This document shows positions 26,683 through 35,621 of a stretch of DNA of 64,000 nucleotides, one piece after another. The notes under the pieces were generated by a model. The model searched no databases. It was not told where the DNA came from and saw nothing but the letters and a program-made list of their open reading frames with translations. Every line of letters starts with the position of its first letter. Position 1 is the first letter of the stretch. The stretch lies in the NCBI GenBank assembly GCA_020161615.1, contig JAIUPD010000003.1:248001-312000 (forward strand). The letters are read 5' to 3'. The stretch comes from Pseudomonadota bacterium (GTDB lineage: Bacteria; Pseudomonadota; Alphaproteobacteria; Rhodobacterales; Rhodobacteraceae). Both the position numbers and the translations under genes were made by a program.

Positions 26683-26749
26683 GGTCTCTCCTCCCAGAGT
26701 GAATTGGCCGACCGGCGCGCGCCGGATCGGATCTTGGCCCCGCCCGCCC

Positions 26750-27922
26750 CTAAAGGCTGGATCGCATCGAGCGGGCAAACGGGACCTGCGCCCGAACGGC
26801 GTCGGGATCGGTCGCAAGGCGGCGTACGGCGCGCAGCTGGTTTTCCAGCAGGCTTCCGGCATAGGCGTGAAAGATCATCTGCTTGTTCTGAACCGCGCGG
26901 GGCGAGGCAATCTCGAGAAAGATGCGGCGCCTGTCATCGGAATAGCGGTCGAGAAGCTCGTGCGGGGCGCCCTCGTTGACGATCGCGTTGAGGATGTCGA
27001 GCAGGAAATAGAGGTCCAGCAGGCCCGAGGTCAGTCCAAGCCCCCCGGTGGGGTTGGTGATATGCGCGGCGTCGCCCGCCAGGATCACCCGCCCCACCCG
27101 CATCGTATCGGCGCAGCGCTGGTGCATCCGGTAGGGGGAATATTGCACCAGGTCGTAATCCTCGACCCCCGGGGCATAGGCGCGGTAGAAGGCATCGATC
27201 CGCCGGGTCACGCTGTCGAGGGGGAGCGACGCATCCTCCATGAAGGTGACGCGCCAGAGGTCGGACTTGTCGAGCTTGGCGATGATCGCGCCATGCACGT
27301 CGTCCATCACCATATTGGCCCGGGCATAGCCGAAGGATTCTAAGGGCAGGCGGACATTGGTGGCGATGAAGCGTTCGGGATGGGTGATGCCGAAGAAGTT
27401 GAGCTTCAGCGCCTTCTCGCGCACCGTGCTGCCGCCGCCATCGGCGCCGATCAGCCAGTCGAAACGCTCGACCGTCTCGCCCGCGGGACCGGACAGGCGC
27501 GCGGTCACGCCGCTGGCGTCCTGGGTGACATCGGTGAGGCGCGTGGCGAAGCGGACCTCGGCACTGGCGAAGCGCTCCAGGTGACGGCAGGCGATACGGG
27601 CCAGATCGTTCTGGCCCAGATGCAGGTTGAAGGGATAGGGCGCGACCTCGGCCAGCGGGGCCAGCGACCAGTGGATGCGCTCGTTGGTGCGGAACACCCA
27701 ATGGCAATAGTCCTGCTTGGCGAAGCCGGTTTCCAGCGCCTCGTCCAGGATGCCCAGCTGCTTCAGCCCGTCCAGCACATACCAGTGATAGACCGCGGCG
27801 CGGGGGGAATCGACGATATCGGGCTCGGCCTCGACCAGCGTGACCCTGAGGCCGCGCTGCGCAAGGCCCAGCGCGGTCAGGAACCCGACGGGCCCGCCTC
27901 CGGCGACCAGGACATGCTGCAT
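26750..27922 (-). CDS. FAD-dependent aromatic monooxygenase, paralogue 1
   Basis: A 390-residue class A flavoprotein monooxygenase. VLVAGGGPVGFLTALGLA is the GxGxxG FAD motif, FDWLIGADGGGSTVRE the DG motif, and RVILAGDAAHITNPTGGLGL the GD motif. Such enzymes hydroxylate phenols or benzoates with NAD(P)H and O2. It lacks the thioredoxin-like C-terminal domain of the 550-600-residue phenol hydroxylases. Two close paralogues are at 30085-31272 and 55623-56807. Candidate operator B lies 25 bp upstream of the ATG. Confidence 0.85.
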   Translation of the reverse strand: MQHVLVAGGGPVGFLTALGLAQRGLRVTLVEAEPDIVDSPRAAVYHWYVLDGLKQLGILDEALETGFAKQDYCHWVFRTNERIHWSLAPLAEVAPYPFNLHLGQNDLARIACRHLERFASAEVRFATRLTDVTQDASGVTARLSGPAGETVERFDWLIGADGGGSTVREKALKLNFFGITHPERFIATNVRLPLESFGYARANMVMDDVHGAIIAKLDKSDLWRVTFMEDASLPLDSVTRRIDAFYRAYAPGVEDYDLVQYSPYRMHQRCADTMRVGRVILAGDAAHITNPTGGLGLTSGLLDLYFLLDILNAIVNEGAPHELLDRYSDDRRRIFLEIASPRAVQNKQMIFHAYAGSLLENQLRAVRRLATDPDAVRAQVPFARSMRSSL

Positions 27923-27946
27923 CTCGACCCTCCTGATTGTGATACA

Positions 27947-27956
27947 GTAATACGAT
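27947..27956 (-). promoter_or_regulatory. Candidate operator B of the ATTGTATNAT regulon
   Basis: The minus strand reads ATCGTATTAC, 8 of 10 identical to site A, and its TCGTATTAC fits the FadR-subfamily pattern t.GTa.tAc exactly. It is 25-34 bp upstream of FAD monooxygenase paralogue 1. Confidence 0.5.
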
Positions 27957-28039
27957 ATGCTAGAGAGCGGACGACCGGCCTGTCAATCGCGCATCGCGCC
28001 CGAAAGACACAATAAAACGCCGTGATTTCCGTGCCTTGC

Positions 28040-28060
28040 GCAGGGCGAACACCGCCCTGC
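28040..28060 (-). terminator. Stem-loop downstream of the first DctQM gene
   Basis: GCAGGGCG (28040-28047) pairs with CGCCCTGC (28053-28060) around a 5-nt loop, 26 bp past the stop of the TRAP permease. No T-run follows directly, so it may be a factor-assisted terminator or a 3'-end stabiliser. Confidence 0.4.
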
Positions 28061-28085
28061 CCTTGCCTTGCCGAATCGCCCCGCC

Positions 28086-30053
28086 TCAGAGGAACCCGGG
28101 CAGCCAGAGGATCAGCATGGGGAAGCCGATCAGCAGCGCGAGCTTGATCAGATCGGCCAGCAGGAAGGGCATGACCCCGGCGTAAAGCTGTCCGAGCGGC
28201 AGTTTCGGCGCCACCGATTTCAGCATGAACAGGTTCAGGCCGAAGGGCGGGGTCATCACGCCGATCTCGACCACCACCACCATGATCACCGCCCACCAGA
28301 TCGGGTCGTAACCATAGGCGCCGACGATCCCGGCGGTCAGGCTGGCGGTGATCATCATGATCGCCATGCTGTCAAGGATGAAGCCCAGCAGGATATAGCC
28401 CACACAGAGCAAGACCACGATCACCCAGCCCGGGGCGTTCAGGGCGGCGACGGCATCGGTCATCGCCGTGGAAAGCCCGGTTGCCGAGAAGAGGAAGGTG
28501 GTGATCAACGCGCCGATGATCAGGAAATAGATCATCGAGGTGGAGCGCGTGGTCTCGGCCATGACCTTCCAGAACCCGCCGCCCTTCAGCCCGCCCCTGA
28601 GCACCAGGATGGCGAAGGCGATGACGGCGCCCAGCCCCGCGGCCTCGGTCGCGGTGCAGACGCCGAAGAAGATCCCGCCGAAGACCAGCAGGAACATCAC
28701 CACGACGGGCAGCGAGCGCAGGCCGCTGGTCACGATCTCGCGCCCGTTCCAGGGCTCGCCCTTGGGGGCGGCCGAAGGGACGAAGGTGACGGTCAGACCG
28801 ATGGCGATCATGTAGAAGATCACCGTCATCAGCGCCGGGATCAGCATGGCGATGTAGATCGCACCGATGGATTGCTCGACCAGCAGCGCATAGACCACGG
28901 CGACCGTCGAGGGCGGCAGCAACTGGCCCAGCGTCCCGCCCGAGGTGATCGCGCCGGCCGCCAGCTTTGGCGAATAGCCGCGGCGCTCCATCTCGGGGTA
29001 AGCGACCGAGCCGATGGTGGCGACAGTGGCGACCGAGGAGCCGGTCAGCGCCCCGAAGCCTGCCGAGCCGCCGATCGTGGCCAGCGCCAGCCCGCCGCGG
29101 AAGGGCGCGAAGATCGCCTGCGCGAAAGCGTAGATGTCGCGCGACATGCCGCTTTGCACGGCGAATCCGCCCATCATCAGGAAGAAGGGCACCACCGCCA
29201 GATCGAGGCTGATCAGCAGGCCCTTGGTCTCGGCCCCGGCGATGTTGACCGCCTGCATCGGGCCGAAGATGCCCAGGATCCCCAGCGTGGCGCAGGCGGT
29301 CAGCGCCGCGGCCAGCGGCACGTAGAGCAGCATCAGCACCCAGAGCAGCCCGACCAGCGCGGCGGCGGCGGTCAGCATGTTCATCAGGAAGAAGGTCTGC
29401 AGCGACAGGAACAGCCAGACGGCTCCGACCGACAGGCCCAGCCCCAGCGCGAAGACGACGATCACGCCGACATACCAGCGCTGGGTCAGATCGGCCGCGG
29501 CCCGCAACGCCACCATCAGCTGCGCCGGGATGCAGAGGACGAAGAAGGCCGTGATGACCGCATACCAGGGCCAGAGCCGCCATTGCATGATCGTCGTGAC
29601 CTTGCCCTGGTTGAAGGCCGAGAGCGTCTGCCGCCACACCGCATAGGCAATGAGCGCCACGGTCACGGTGAAGAGGACCGCGCCGAAGGCCCGCAGCCAG
29701 GCGATGGTCCGGGCCTTCAGCATCAAACCCAGAAGGTCGATCTCCAGCGTCGCGCGGGCGGAAAGGCCCGCCGCCAGCACCGCGGCGATGGCGGTCGGAA
29801 AAACCGTGTGGAAGATCTCGTTCGAGCCGGGGATCGGCGCGTTGAATATCCAGCGCAGGACCACGACGTCGAAGGTCGTGACCAGTGCCACGCCCAGCAT
29901 GGTCAGCGCGCCCGCGGTGGCGACGACCCGCGCCAGCCGCCCGACCCCCTCGTCCATCGCCGCCAGCCCGTCGCGCACCCGCGAGGGCCGCAGCGGCGCC
30001 GGGGCGGGCGGGGCGGCGGGCATTTCTCCGGTATCGGTCTCGGGCCGGGTCAT
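28086..30053 (-). CDS. TRAP transporter permease, fused small and large subunits (DctQ-DctM)
   Basis: A 655-residue inner-membrane protein. Residues about 35-200 are the four-helix DctQ part (FDVVVLRWIFNAPIPGSNEIF). From about 215 onward is the DctM part, with GGSAGFGALTGSSVATVATIGSVAYPEM, TSGGTLGQLLPPSTVAVVYALLV and MTPPFGLNLFMLKSV. It couples sodium or proton flow to uptake of the solute delivered by DctP. It starts 31 bp after FAD monooxygenase paralogue 2 and is probably co-transcribed with it, suggesting import of that enzyme's substrate. Confidence 0.92.
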   Translation of the reverse strand: MTRPETDTGEMPAAPPAPAPLRPSRVRDGLAAMDEGVGRLARVVATAGALTMLGVALVTTFDVVVLRWIFNAPIPGSNEIFHTVFPTAIAAVLAAGLSARATLEIDLLGLMLKARTIAWLRAFGAVLFTVTVALIAYAVWRQTLSAFNQGKVTTIMQWRLWPWYAVITAFFVLCIPAQLMVALRAAADLTQRWYVGVIVVFALGLGLSVGAVWLFLSLQTFFLMNMLTAAAALVGLLWVLMLLYVPLAAALTACATLGILGIFGPMQAVNIAGAETKGLLISLDLAVVPFFLMMGGFAVQSGMSRDIYAFAQAIFAPFRGGLALATIGGSAGFGALTGSSVATVATIGSVAYPEMERRGYSPKLAAGAITSGGTLGQLLPPSTVAVVYALLVEQSIGAIYIAMLIPALMTVIFYMIAIGLTVTFVPSAAPKGEPWNGREIVTSGLRSLPVVVMFLLVFGGIFFGVCTATEAAGLGAVIAFAILVLRGGLKGGGFWKVMAETTRSTSMIYFLIIGALITTFLFSATGLSTAMTDAVAALNAPGWVIVVLLCVGYILLGFILDSMAIMMITASLTAGIVGAYGYDPIWWAVIMVVVVEIGVMTPPFGLNLFMLKSVAPKLPLGQLYAGVMPFLLADLIKLALLIGFPMLILWLPGFL

Positions 30054-30084
30054 CGGGGCCTCGCAGATGGGAAGGATGAAGGGC

Positions 30085-31272
30085 TCAGAGCGTCGATTGC
30101 AGCTGCCGCGTGAAGGTGGCCTGCGCCAGAACCGCGTCGCGATCCGTCGCCAGCCGCCGCACCTGGGCCAGTTCGCGGTCGAACCACTCGCCTTGATGGG
30201 CGTGGAACACCCGCTGCTTGTTGCGGCTGGCCTGCGGCGAGGCGATTTCCAGGAAGATCCGCCGCCGCTCGTCGGAATAGCGGTCGAGCAGGTCATGCGA
30301 GGCGCCTTCGTTGACGATGGCATTCATGATCGCGGTCAGGAAATACGAATCGAAAAGGCCCGAGGTGAGACCCAGCCCGCCCGTGGGATTGGTGATATGC
30401 GCGGCGTCCCCGGCCAGGATCACCCGCCCGACCCGCATCGTATCGGCGCAGCGCTGGTGCATCCGGTAGGGCGAGAATTGCACGAGTTCGTAATCCTCGC
30501 GCCCCAGCCCCGGCACATAGGCCTGATAGAAATGGTGAATCCGGTCGCGGATACCCTCCAGCGGCAGGCTCGCGTCCTCCATGAAGGTGACGCGCCACAG
30601 GTCGTCGCGGTCGATCTTGGCGATGATCGCGCCATAAACATCGTCCATGACCATGTTCGCCCGGGCATAGCCGTAGGATTCGAACGGCAGTTTCACATTG
30701 GTGGCGACGAATCGCTCGGGCCAGGTGATGCCGAAGAAATTCAGCTTCAGGATCTTCTCGCGCACCGTGCTGCCGCCGCCATCGGCCGCGATCACCCAGT
30801 CGAACCGCTCTTCGGTGGCCCCGTCCGGCCCCTCCAGCCTGGCGGTGACGCCGTGGTCGTCCTGGGCAAGGCCGGAGATCTTCGTGCCGAAGCGAATCGT
30901 CGCCAGCGGGTTGGTTTCCAGCCGGCGCCAGGCGATCTCGGCCAGGTCGTTCTGGCCCAGATGCAGGTTGTAGGGATGCTTCGTCTCTGATTCGAGCGCG
31001 TCGAGCGACCAGTGGATCCGCTCATCCGTGCGGTGCACGACGAAGCTGTAATCCTGCTTGGTGAAGCCGCGGTCCATGGCCTCCTGCAGGATGCCCAGAT
31101 CCTCGAGCCCCTGCAGGACCGACCAGTGATAGACCATCGCGCGGGGCGAATTGACGATCTGCGGTTCGGCCTCGACCAGCGTCACCTTGATCCCGTAGCG
31201 GCCGGCCAGCCCCAGGGCGGTGATGAAGCCCGCCGGGCCGCCACCGGCGACCAGCACATGTTGAGTTCCCAC
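30085..31272 (-). CDS. FAD-dependent aromatic monooxygenase, paralogue 2
   Basis: A 395-residue class A flavin monooxygenase very similar to paralogues 1 and 3. It shows the GxGxxG motif in VLVAGGGPAGFITALGLAG, the DG motif in AADGGGSTVRE, and the shared block SPYRMHQRCADTMRVGRVI leading into the GDAAHITNP motif. It is the first gene of a unit with the fused TRAP permease. Operator C lies 22-39 bp before the ATG, inside a 352-bp divergent promoter region shared with the intradiol dioxygenase operon. Confidence 0.85.
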   Translation of the reverse strand: MGTQHVLVAGGGPAGFITALGLAGRYGIKVTLVEAEPQIVNSPRAMVYHWSVLQGLEDLGILQEAMDRGFTKQDYSFVVHRTDERIHWSLDALESETKHPYNLHLGQNDLAEIAWRRLETNPLATIRFGTKISGLAQDDHGVTARLEGPDGATEERFDWVIAADGGGSTVREKILKLNFFGITWPERFVATNVKLPFESYGYARANMVMDDVYGAIIAKIDRDDLWRVTFMEDASLPLEGIRDRIHHFYQAYVPGLGREDYELVQFSPYRMHQRCADTMRVGRVILAGDAAHITNPTGGLGLTSGLFDSYFLTAIMNAIVNEGASHDLLDRYSDERRRIFLEIASPQASRNKQRVFHAHQGEWFDRELAQVRRLATDRDAVLAQATFTRQLQSTL

Positions 31273-31293
31273 GGGCTCCTCCCCAGGCGTGAG

Positions 31294-31311
31294 TATGATT
31301 GTATGATTATA
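31294..31311 (-). promoter_or_regulatory. Candidate operator C of the ATTGTATNAT regulon
   Basis: The 18-bp plus-strand sequence TATGATTGTATGATTATA is identical to that at 56864-56881, upstream of FAD monooxygenase paralogue 3. The core ATTGTATGAT is at 31298-31307. The site lies just upstream of the paralogue 2 ribosome-binding site. Confidence 0.65.
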
Positions 31312-31532
31312 GTACTGAGCGCTTCAGCCGAATGTCAACCGACCTGATGCGTCCGCCGCGCTGCCTGCCGTCGGCGGCAGTATCGAAACAGCCCGAGACG
31401 GAAGTCAAATCAGCTATCGCCGGGTTAACATAGCTCGGCGTTATTCTGGTCATTGCCCCGGCGGCTGCCGGGCGGGTTCGGGCCCTGCCTGCGTGCCGAC
31501 GCGCGGATTTCGGCAATCCCACCGCCGGGTAG

Positions 31533-31562
31533 ATAGCAAATCGCTATATTGAACGGCGTTCA
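31533..31562 (+). promoter_or_regulatory. Twin palindromes before the intradiol dioxygenase operon
   Basis: ATAGC-N5-GCTAT (31533-31547) and TGAAC-N3-GTTCA (31550-31562) are adjacent perfect inverted repeats, about 60-90 bp upstream of the ATG at 31625. They differ from the ATTGTATNAT motif, so this operon may answer to another regulator, for example one of the two LysR proteins of the island. Confidence 0.45.
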
Positions 31563-31624
31563 TTTCATCATACGGGGCGCATTCTTCGGCCATCGTGACG
31601 GCGGGAGCTGGGAGGTCCCCGATC

Positions 31625-32548
31625 ATGCGTCACGCCGCGCCAAGCCCGTTCCTGGCCGAGGATTACCTGTCCCCGCTTGGCGCCTTCCGGGCGCGCATTG
31701 CCAGGGGACCGGCGGCCTCGGACCCGTCACAGGCCCGGCTGGCGGCGGCGATGATGGCCGTCGCGGACCATTTGCAGGCGCTGATGGACGAACTGCGCCC
31801 CAACGCCGAGGATCTGCGCGCGCTGGTCGGCTTCCTGACCGAGGTCGGCTATTACACCGACCCTCGGCGCCAGGAATGGGTGTTGCTGGCCGATGCGCTG
31901 GGACTTTCGGCCGCGATCGAGGATCTGAACGCCCCCCGCCCGCCCGGCGCCACGCCGAACACCCCCGCCGGCCCCTTCTACCGCGCCGATGCGCCCGAGG
32001 TGCCGCTGGGCGGTAGCCTGTCGCTCGACGGGCGGGGCGAGGCGATGGCGGTGACGGGACGGGTCACGGATCTGGATCAGGCCCCGGTCGCGGGCGCGCG
32101 GGTCGAGGTCTGGCACGCCAATGCCCAGGGTCTCTACGAAAATCAGGAACCCGACCTGCAGCCCGAATTCAACCTGCGCGGCCGCCTGACCGCCGACGAG
32201 CGCGGGCATTTCGCCTTCGCCACCATCCGGCCGGCCGGCTACACCCTGCCGGGCGACGGGCCGGTGGCGGCGCTGCTGACCCGGCTGGGCCTGTCGCTGG
32301 ACCGGCCCGCGCATCTGCATTTCCGCGTCTCGGCCCCCGGGTTCCAGACGCTCACCACCCAGATTTTCGACCAGGCGGATCCCGCCATCGGTCGCGATGC
32401 CGTCTTCGGGGTCAAACCCGAACTTCTGGCCGAGTTCCGCATGCTGGCGTCCCCTGAGGGACCCCGCCGCCATGCGCTCGACCTCAACCTCGTGCTCTGC
32501 CCCGAGGGGCAGCACGCATCCGGCCCAGTGGGAGGAGCCCGACTATGA
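31625..32548 (+). CDS. Intradiol ring-cleavage dioxygenase (catechol/hydroxyquinol 1,2-dioxygenase family), copy 1
   Basis: A 307-residue Fe(III) dioxygenase. An N-terminal helical dimerisation domain is followed by the beta-sandwich catalytic domain. The four iron ligands are present: Tyr in QGLYENQEP, Tyr in PAGYTLPGDGP, and two His in RPAHLHFRVSAPG. It opens catechol or 1,2,4-trihydroxybenzene between the hydroxyls. ATG 31625 has GGGAGG upstream; a GTG at 31595 is less likely. Its stop overlaps the next ATG (ATGA). Confidence 0.88.
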   Translation: MRHAAPSPFLAEDYLSPLGAFRARIARGPAASDPSQARLAAAMMAVADHLQALMDELRPNAEDLRALVGFLTEVGYYTDPRRQEWVLLADALGLSAAIEDLNAPRPPGATPNTPAGPFYRADAPEVPLGGSLSLDGRGEAMAVTGRVTDLDQAPVAGARVEVWHANAQGLYENQEPDLQPEFNLRGRLTADERGHFAFATIRPAGYTLPGDGPVAALLTRLGLSLDRPAHLHFRVSAPGFQTLTTQIFDQADPAIGRDAVFGVKPELLAEFRMLASPEGPRRHALDLNLVLCPEGQHASGPVGGARL

Positions 32549-33504
32549 GCCAAATCAGCGGTTATCATCACCTGACCATGTCGACCGACGGTGCCCAGGA
32601 AGATTTCGACTTCTACACCAAGGATCTCGGCCTGCATTCGGTCAAGCGCACCGTGCTGTTCGACGGCGTGATCCCGGTCTATCACCTGTACTACGGCTCG
32701 CCCAATGGCGATGCCTCGACCATCATCACCACCTTCCCCTTCCGCAAGCCCGGCATCTACGGCCGCCGCGGCACTAATCAGGCCCGCACCATCATGCAGG
32801 CCATCCCGATGGGCGCCGCCGATTTCTGGGTCGACCGGCTGAACGGTCGCGGCATCGAGGCGAAGAAGATCACCCGCTTCGGCGCCGACCGCGTGGCCTT
32901 TGCCCATCCCTGCGGCATCCCGCACGAGCTGGTCGAAAGCGACAACGACCCGCGCGAGCCGATCACCAACGCCACCCAGGGCATCGGCAAGGCGCATGGC
33001 ATCAAGGGGATCTACGGCGGTCTGGTCGCCTGTTTCGACCGCACCGCGATGGATGACTTCCTGACCATCGCGCTCCCCCTGACCAAGGAGGCCGACAACC
33101 ACGAAGGCACCGTCTACCGCGTGCCGGATGCCAATGGCGTGATCCAGCGGGTCGAGGTGATCGACGACCGCTCCTCGCCGCAGGGGACCTGGACGCTCTC
33201 GGGCGGGACGATCCACCACATCGCGCTGAACACCGGCGACGAGGACAGCCAGCTGAAACTCCGCGCGCATATCGAGGGGCTGGGCTTCACCGACATCTCG
33301 GAACAGAAGGACCGGATGTATTTCAAGTCCTGCTACGTCCGCAGCCCGGGCGGGGCGCTGTTCGAACTCGCCTGGACCACGCCCGAAGGCTGGGCCAAGG
33401 ACGAGGCCCCCGGCGAGATCGGCAAGACGCTGGTCTTCCCGCCGTGGTTCAAGAACCGCGAGGACGAGCTGCGCTCGGGTCTGGAAGAGGCCGCGTTCGT
33501 CTGA
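32545..33504 (+). CDS. Ring-cleaving dioxygenase, VOC superfamily (second copy)
   Basis: A 319-residue two-module VOC protein. SGYHHLTMSTDG supplies the first His ligand, and GGTIHHIALNTGDEDSQLK and GALFELAW supply the second His and the Glu. It belongs to the same PcpA/MhqO-like group as the protein at 20320-21327 but is clearly diverged. Translational coupling to an intradiol dioxygenase puts two different ring-opening chemistries in one operon. Its stop overlaps the next start by one base. Confidence 0.85.
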   Translation: MSQISGYHHLTMSTDGAQEDFDFYTKDLGLHSVKRTVLFDGVIPVYHLYYGSPNGDASTIITTFPFRKPGIYGRRGTNQARTIMQAIPMGAADFWVDRLNGRGIEAKKITRFGADRVAFAHPCGIPHELVESDNDPREPITNATQGIGKAHGIKGIYGGLVACFDRTAMDDFLTIALPLTKEADNHEGTVYRVPDANGVIQRVEVIDDRSSPQGTWTLSGGTIHHIALNTGDEDSQLKLRAHIEGLGFTDISEQKDRMYFKSCYVRSPGGALFELAWTTPEGWAKDEAPGEIGKTLVFPPWFKNREDELRSGLEEAAFV

Positions 33505-34160
33505 TGGCCCAGACCGGCCCCCTGCGACGCGGCGTGCGGGGCCCGGGGGCGAAGGCGCTCTGCGTCTTCGTTCACGGCCGCAGCCAGTCGCCCGAAGAGA
33601 TGGAAAGCCATGTCCTGGCACGGCTCGACGTGCCGGGGGTGGCCTTCCACCTGCCCCGCGCCGAGCGCGGCGCCTGGTACGACGCCAAGGCGGTGGACCC
33701 GCTGGTGCCCGATTGCCGGGCGCAGCTTTCCGCCTCGCTCGACCAGCTAGGCGCCGAGATCGCCGCCTTCCGCGCCGAGCATCCGGGCCTGCCGCTCTTG
33801 CTGGCCGGATTCTCGCAGGGGGCGTGCCTGTCGCTCGAATACGCCTTCAGCGGCGCGTCCCCGCCCGAGGCACTGGCCGCGCTCACCGGCTGCCGAGTCG
33901 GCACGCCGAATTGCGCAAGGGCCAGCGCCCTGCCCCCGGGCCTGCCGGTCTATCTGACCGGCGGCGACCAGGATCCCTGGATCCCGGTCCATGCCTTCGC
34001 CGAGGCGGCGCAGGAATTGGGCGAGGGCGGGGCGCGGCTCAGGGCGGATCTGTTCCCGGGCCGCGGGCATGAGGTCGCCGATGCCGAAATCGCCATGCTG
34101 GGCCGGATCCTGGCGGATCTGTGCGCAGGGCGCGCGCTGCGCATGGCGGCGGCCCGATGA
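33504..34160 (+). CDS. Alpha/beta hydrolase, carboxylesterase/phospholipase type
   Basis: A 218-residue serine esterase. LCVFVHGRSQSPEEM is the oxyanion loop, LLAGFSQGACLSLEYAF the nucleophile elbow (GFSQG), and TGGDQDPWIP and FPGRGHEV supply Asp and His. Genes of this type are often paired with VOC ring-cleaving dioxygenases and may hydrolyse ring-fission or quinone-conjugate products. It is the third gene of the overlapping dioxygenase operon. Confidence 0.85.
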   Translation: MAQTGPLRRGVRGPGAKALCVFVHGRSQSPEEMESHVLARLDVPGVAFHLPRAERGAWYDAKAVDPLVPDCRAQLSASLDQLGAEIAAFRAEHPGLPLLLAGFSQGACLSLEYAFSGASPPEALAALTGCRVGTPNCARASALPPGLPVYLTGGDQDPWIPVHAFAEAAQELGEGGARLRADLFPGRGHEVADAEIAMLGRILADLCAGRALRMAAAR

Positions 34161-34293
34161 ACCGAGGCGGAGCGCGCGCAACCGTGCGGGCGCGCTCTGC
34201 GACCCAGACGAAGGACACGGCCGATTGGCCGCGGGACAGACAGCGTGAGGAGGCGCCCGTCCCCCGGCCCCTGAAACCCAAGGGAGGATTACC

Positions 34294-35568
34294 ATGTTCA
34301 CCAGACGCAGATTCCTGACCACCACTTCGGCGACCGGGCTCACGCTCGCCGCTTCGGGCCTCGCCGCCCCCGCCATCGCCCAGGGCCGCAAGATCAAGCT
34401 GGGCTATGTCTCGCCGCAGACCGGGCCGCTGGCCGGTTTCGCCGAAAGCGACGCCTATAACATCGCCCGCTTCCTGGCGACCGAGGCGGGCCAGAATTTC
34501 GAGGTCATCGTCAAGGACAGCCAGTCCAACCCGACCCGCGCCGCGGATGTGGCCAAGGATCTGATCATCTCGGACGAGATCGACCTGATGCTGGTCGCCT
34601 CGACGCCCGAGAACACGAACCCCGTCGCCACCACCTGCGAGGCCGAGGGGATCCCGGTCATCTCGACCAAGGCGCCCTGGCAACCCTGGTTCATCGGCCA
34701 GCAGGGCAACCCGGGCGATCCCGCCAGCTGGCGGCCCTTCGACTTCGCCTTCCATTATTTCTGGGGGATGGAGGACATGGGCGCGGTCTTCACCGCCATG
34801 TGGAACCAGTTGGAGACCAACCGCCAGATCGGCGGGCTCTTCCCCAACGACGCCGACGGGAACGCGCTGGGCGACCCGAACCTCGGCCTGCCCGCGATCT
34901 ATGCCGCGGCGGGCTATACCACCCATGACCCGGGCCGCTATCAGAACCTCAGCGACGATTTCACCGCGCAGATCAACGCCTTCAAGGCCGCGAATGCCGA
35001 GATCGTCACCGGCGTGGTGATCCCGCCCGATTTCACCACCTTCTGGAACCAGGCCCGCCAGCAGGGCTTCAGCCCCAAGGCCATTTCGGTGGCGAAGGCG
35101 CTGCTCTTCCCGCAATCGGTCGAGACACTGGGCGCGGCCGGGCACAACCTGTCGTGCGAGATCTGGTGGTCGCCGTCGCATCCGTTCCGTTCGTCGCTGA
35201 CCGGGCAATCGGCGCGGGAACTGGCCGACGACTACGAGGCCGACAGCGGCCGCCCCTGGACCCAGCCCATCGGCTTCATCCATTCGCTGTTCGAGGTCGC
35301 CTCGGACGTGATGGGCCGCGTGACCAGCCCCGAGGATCCCGAGGAAGTCGCCGCCGCCATCGCCGCCACGGACCTTGAGACCATGGTCGGCCGCGTCGCC
35401 TGGAACGGCGAAGGCGTGCCCGATTTCGCCGCCGCCAATGTCTGCAAGACGCCGCTGGTCGGCGGTCAGTGGCGTCGGCGCGAGGATGGCGGCTTCGATC
35501 TCGTCTGCGTCGAAAACGGCAGCGCCCCGCAGATCCCGACCGCCGACACGATGCAGCCCTTGGGCTGA
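34294..35568 (+). CDS. ABC transporter substrate-binding protein, branched-chain amino acid type (Tat-exported)
   Basis: A 424-residue periplasmic binding protein of the LivJ/LivK (type I) family. The N-terminus MFTRRRFLTTTSATG is a twin-arginine signal, followed by the Ala-rich export region ending AAPAIAQG. KIKLGYVSPQTGPLAGFAES begins the mature binding domain. Family members near aromatic catabolic genes bind aromatic acids rather than leucine. It heads a five-gene importer unit and follows the esterase gene by 133 bp. Confidence 0.9.
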   Translation: MFTRRRFLTTTSATGLTLAASGLAAPAIAQGRKIKLGYVSPQTGPLAGFAESDAYNIARFLATEAGQNFEVIVKDSQSNPTRAADVAKDLIISDEIDLMLVASTPENTNPVATTCEAEGIPVISTKAPWQPWFIGQQGNPGDPASWRPFDFAFHYFWGMEDMGAVFTAMWNQLETNRQIGGLFPNDADGNALGDPNLGLPAIYAAAGYTTHDPGRYQNLSDDFTAQINAFKAANAEIVTGVVIPPDFTTFWNQARQQGFSPKAISVAKALLFPQSVETLGAAGHNLSCEIWWSPSHPFRSSLTGQSARELADDYEADSGRPWTQPIGFIHSLFEVASDVMGRVTSPEDPEEVAAAIAATDLETMVGRVAWNGEGVPDFAAANVCKTPLVGGQWRRREDGGFDLVCVENGSAPQIPTADTMQPLG

Positions 35569-35621
35569 TCCCTGCCGGGGCGGCCCCGCGCCGCCCCGCT
35601 TCCGCCCAGGAGGGACGAAGG

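Larger units (their letters stand above)
31273..31624. other. Divergent promoter region, FAD monooxygenase 2 / intradiol dioxygenase
   Basis: No gene is supported in these 352 bp. The left end holds operator C (31294-31311) for the minus-strand monooxygenase unit. The right end holds two palindromes (31533-31547, 31550-31562) in front of the plus-strand dioxygenase operon, and GGAGG near 31611 serves its ATG. The region is clearly more AT-rich than its flanking genes. Confidence 0.7.

Noticed and set aside
28068-30113. Plus-strand open frame of 681 codons
   Set aside because: It is the antisense of the fused TRAP permease and is dominated by Asp, Gln, Arg and His without motifs.
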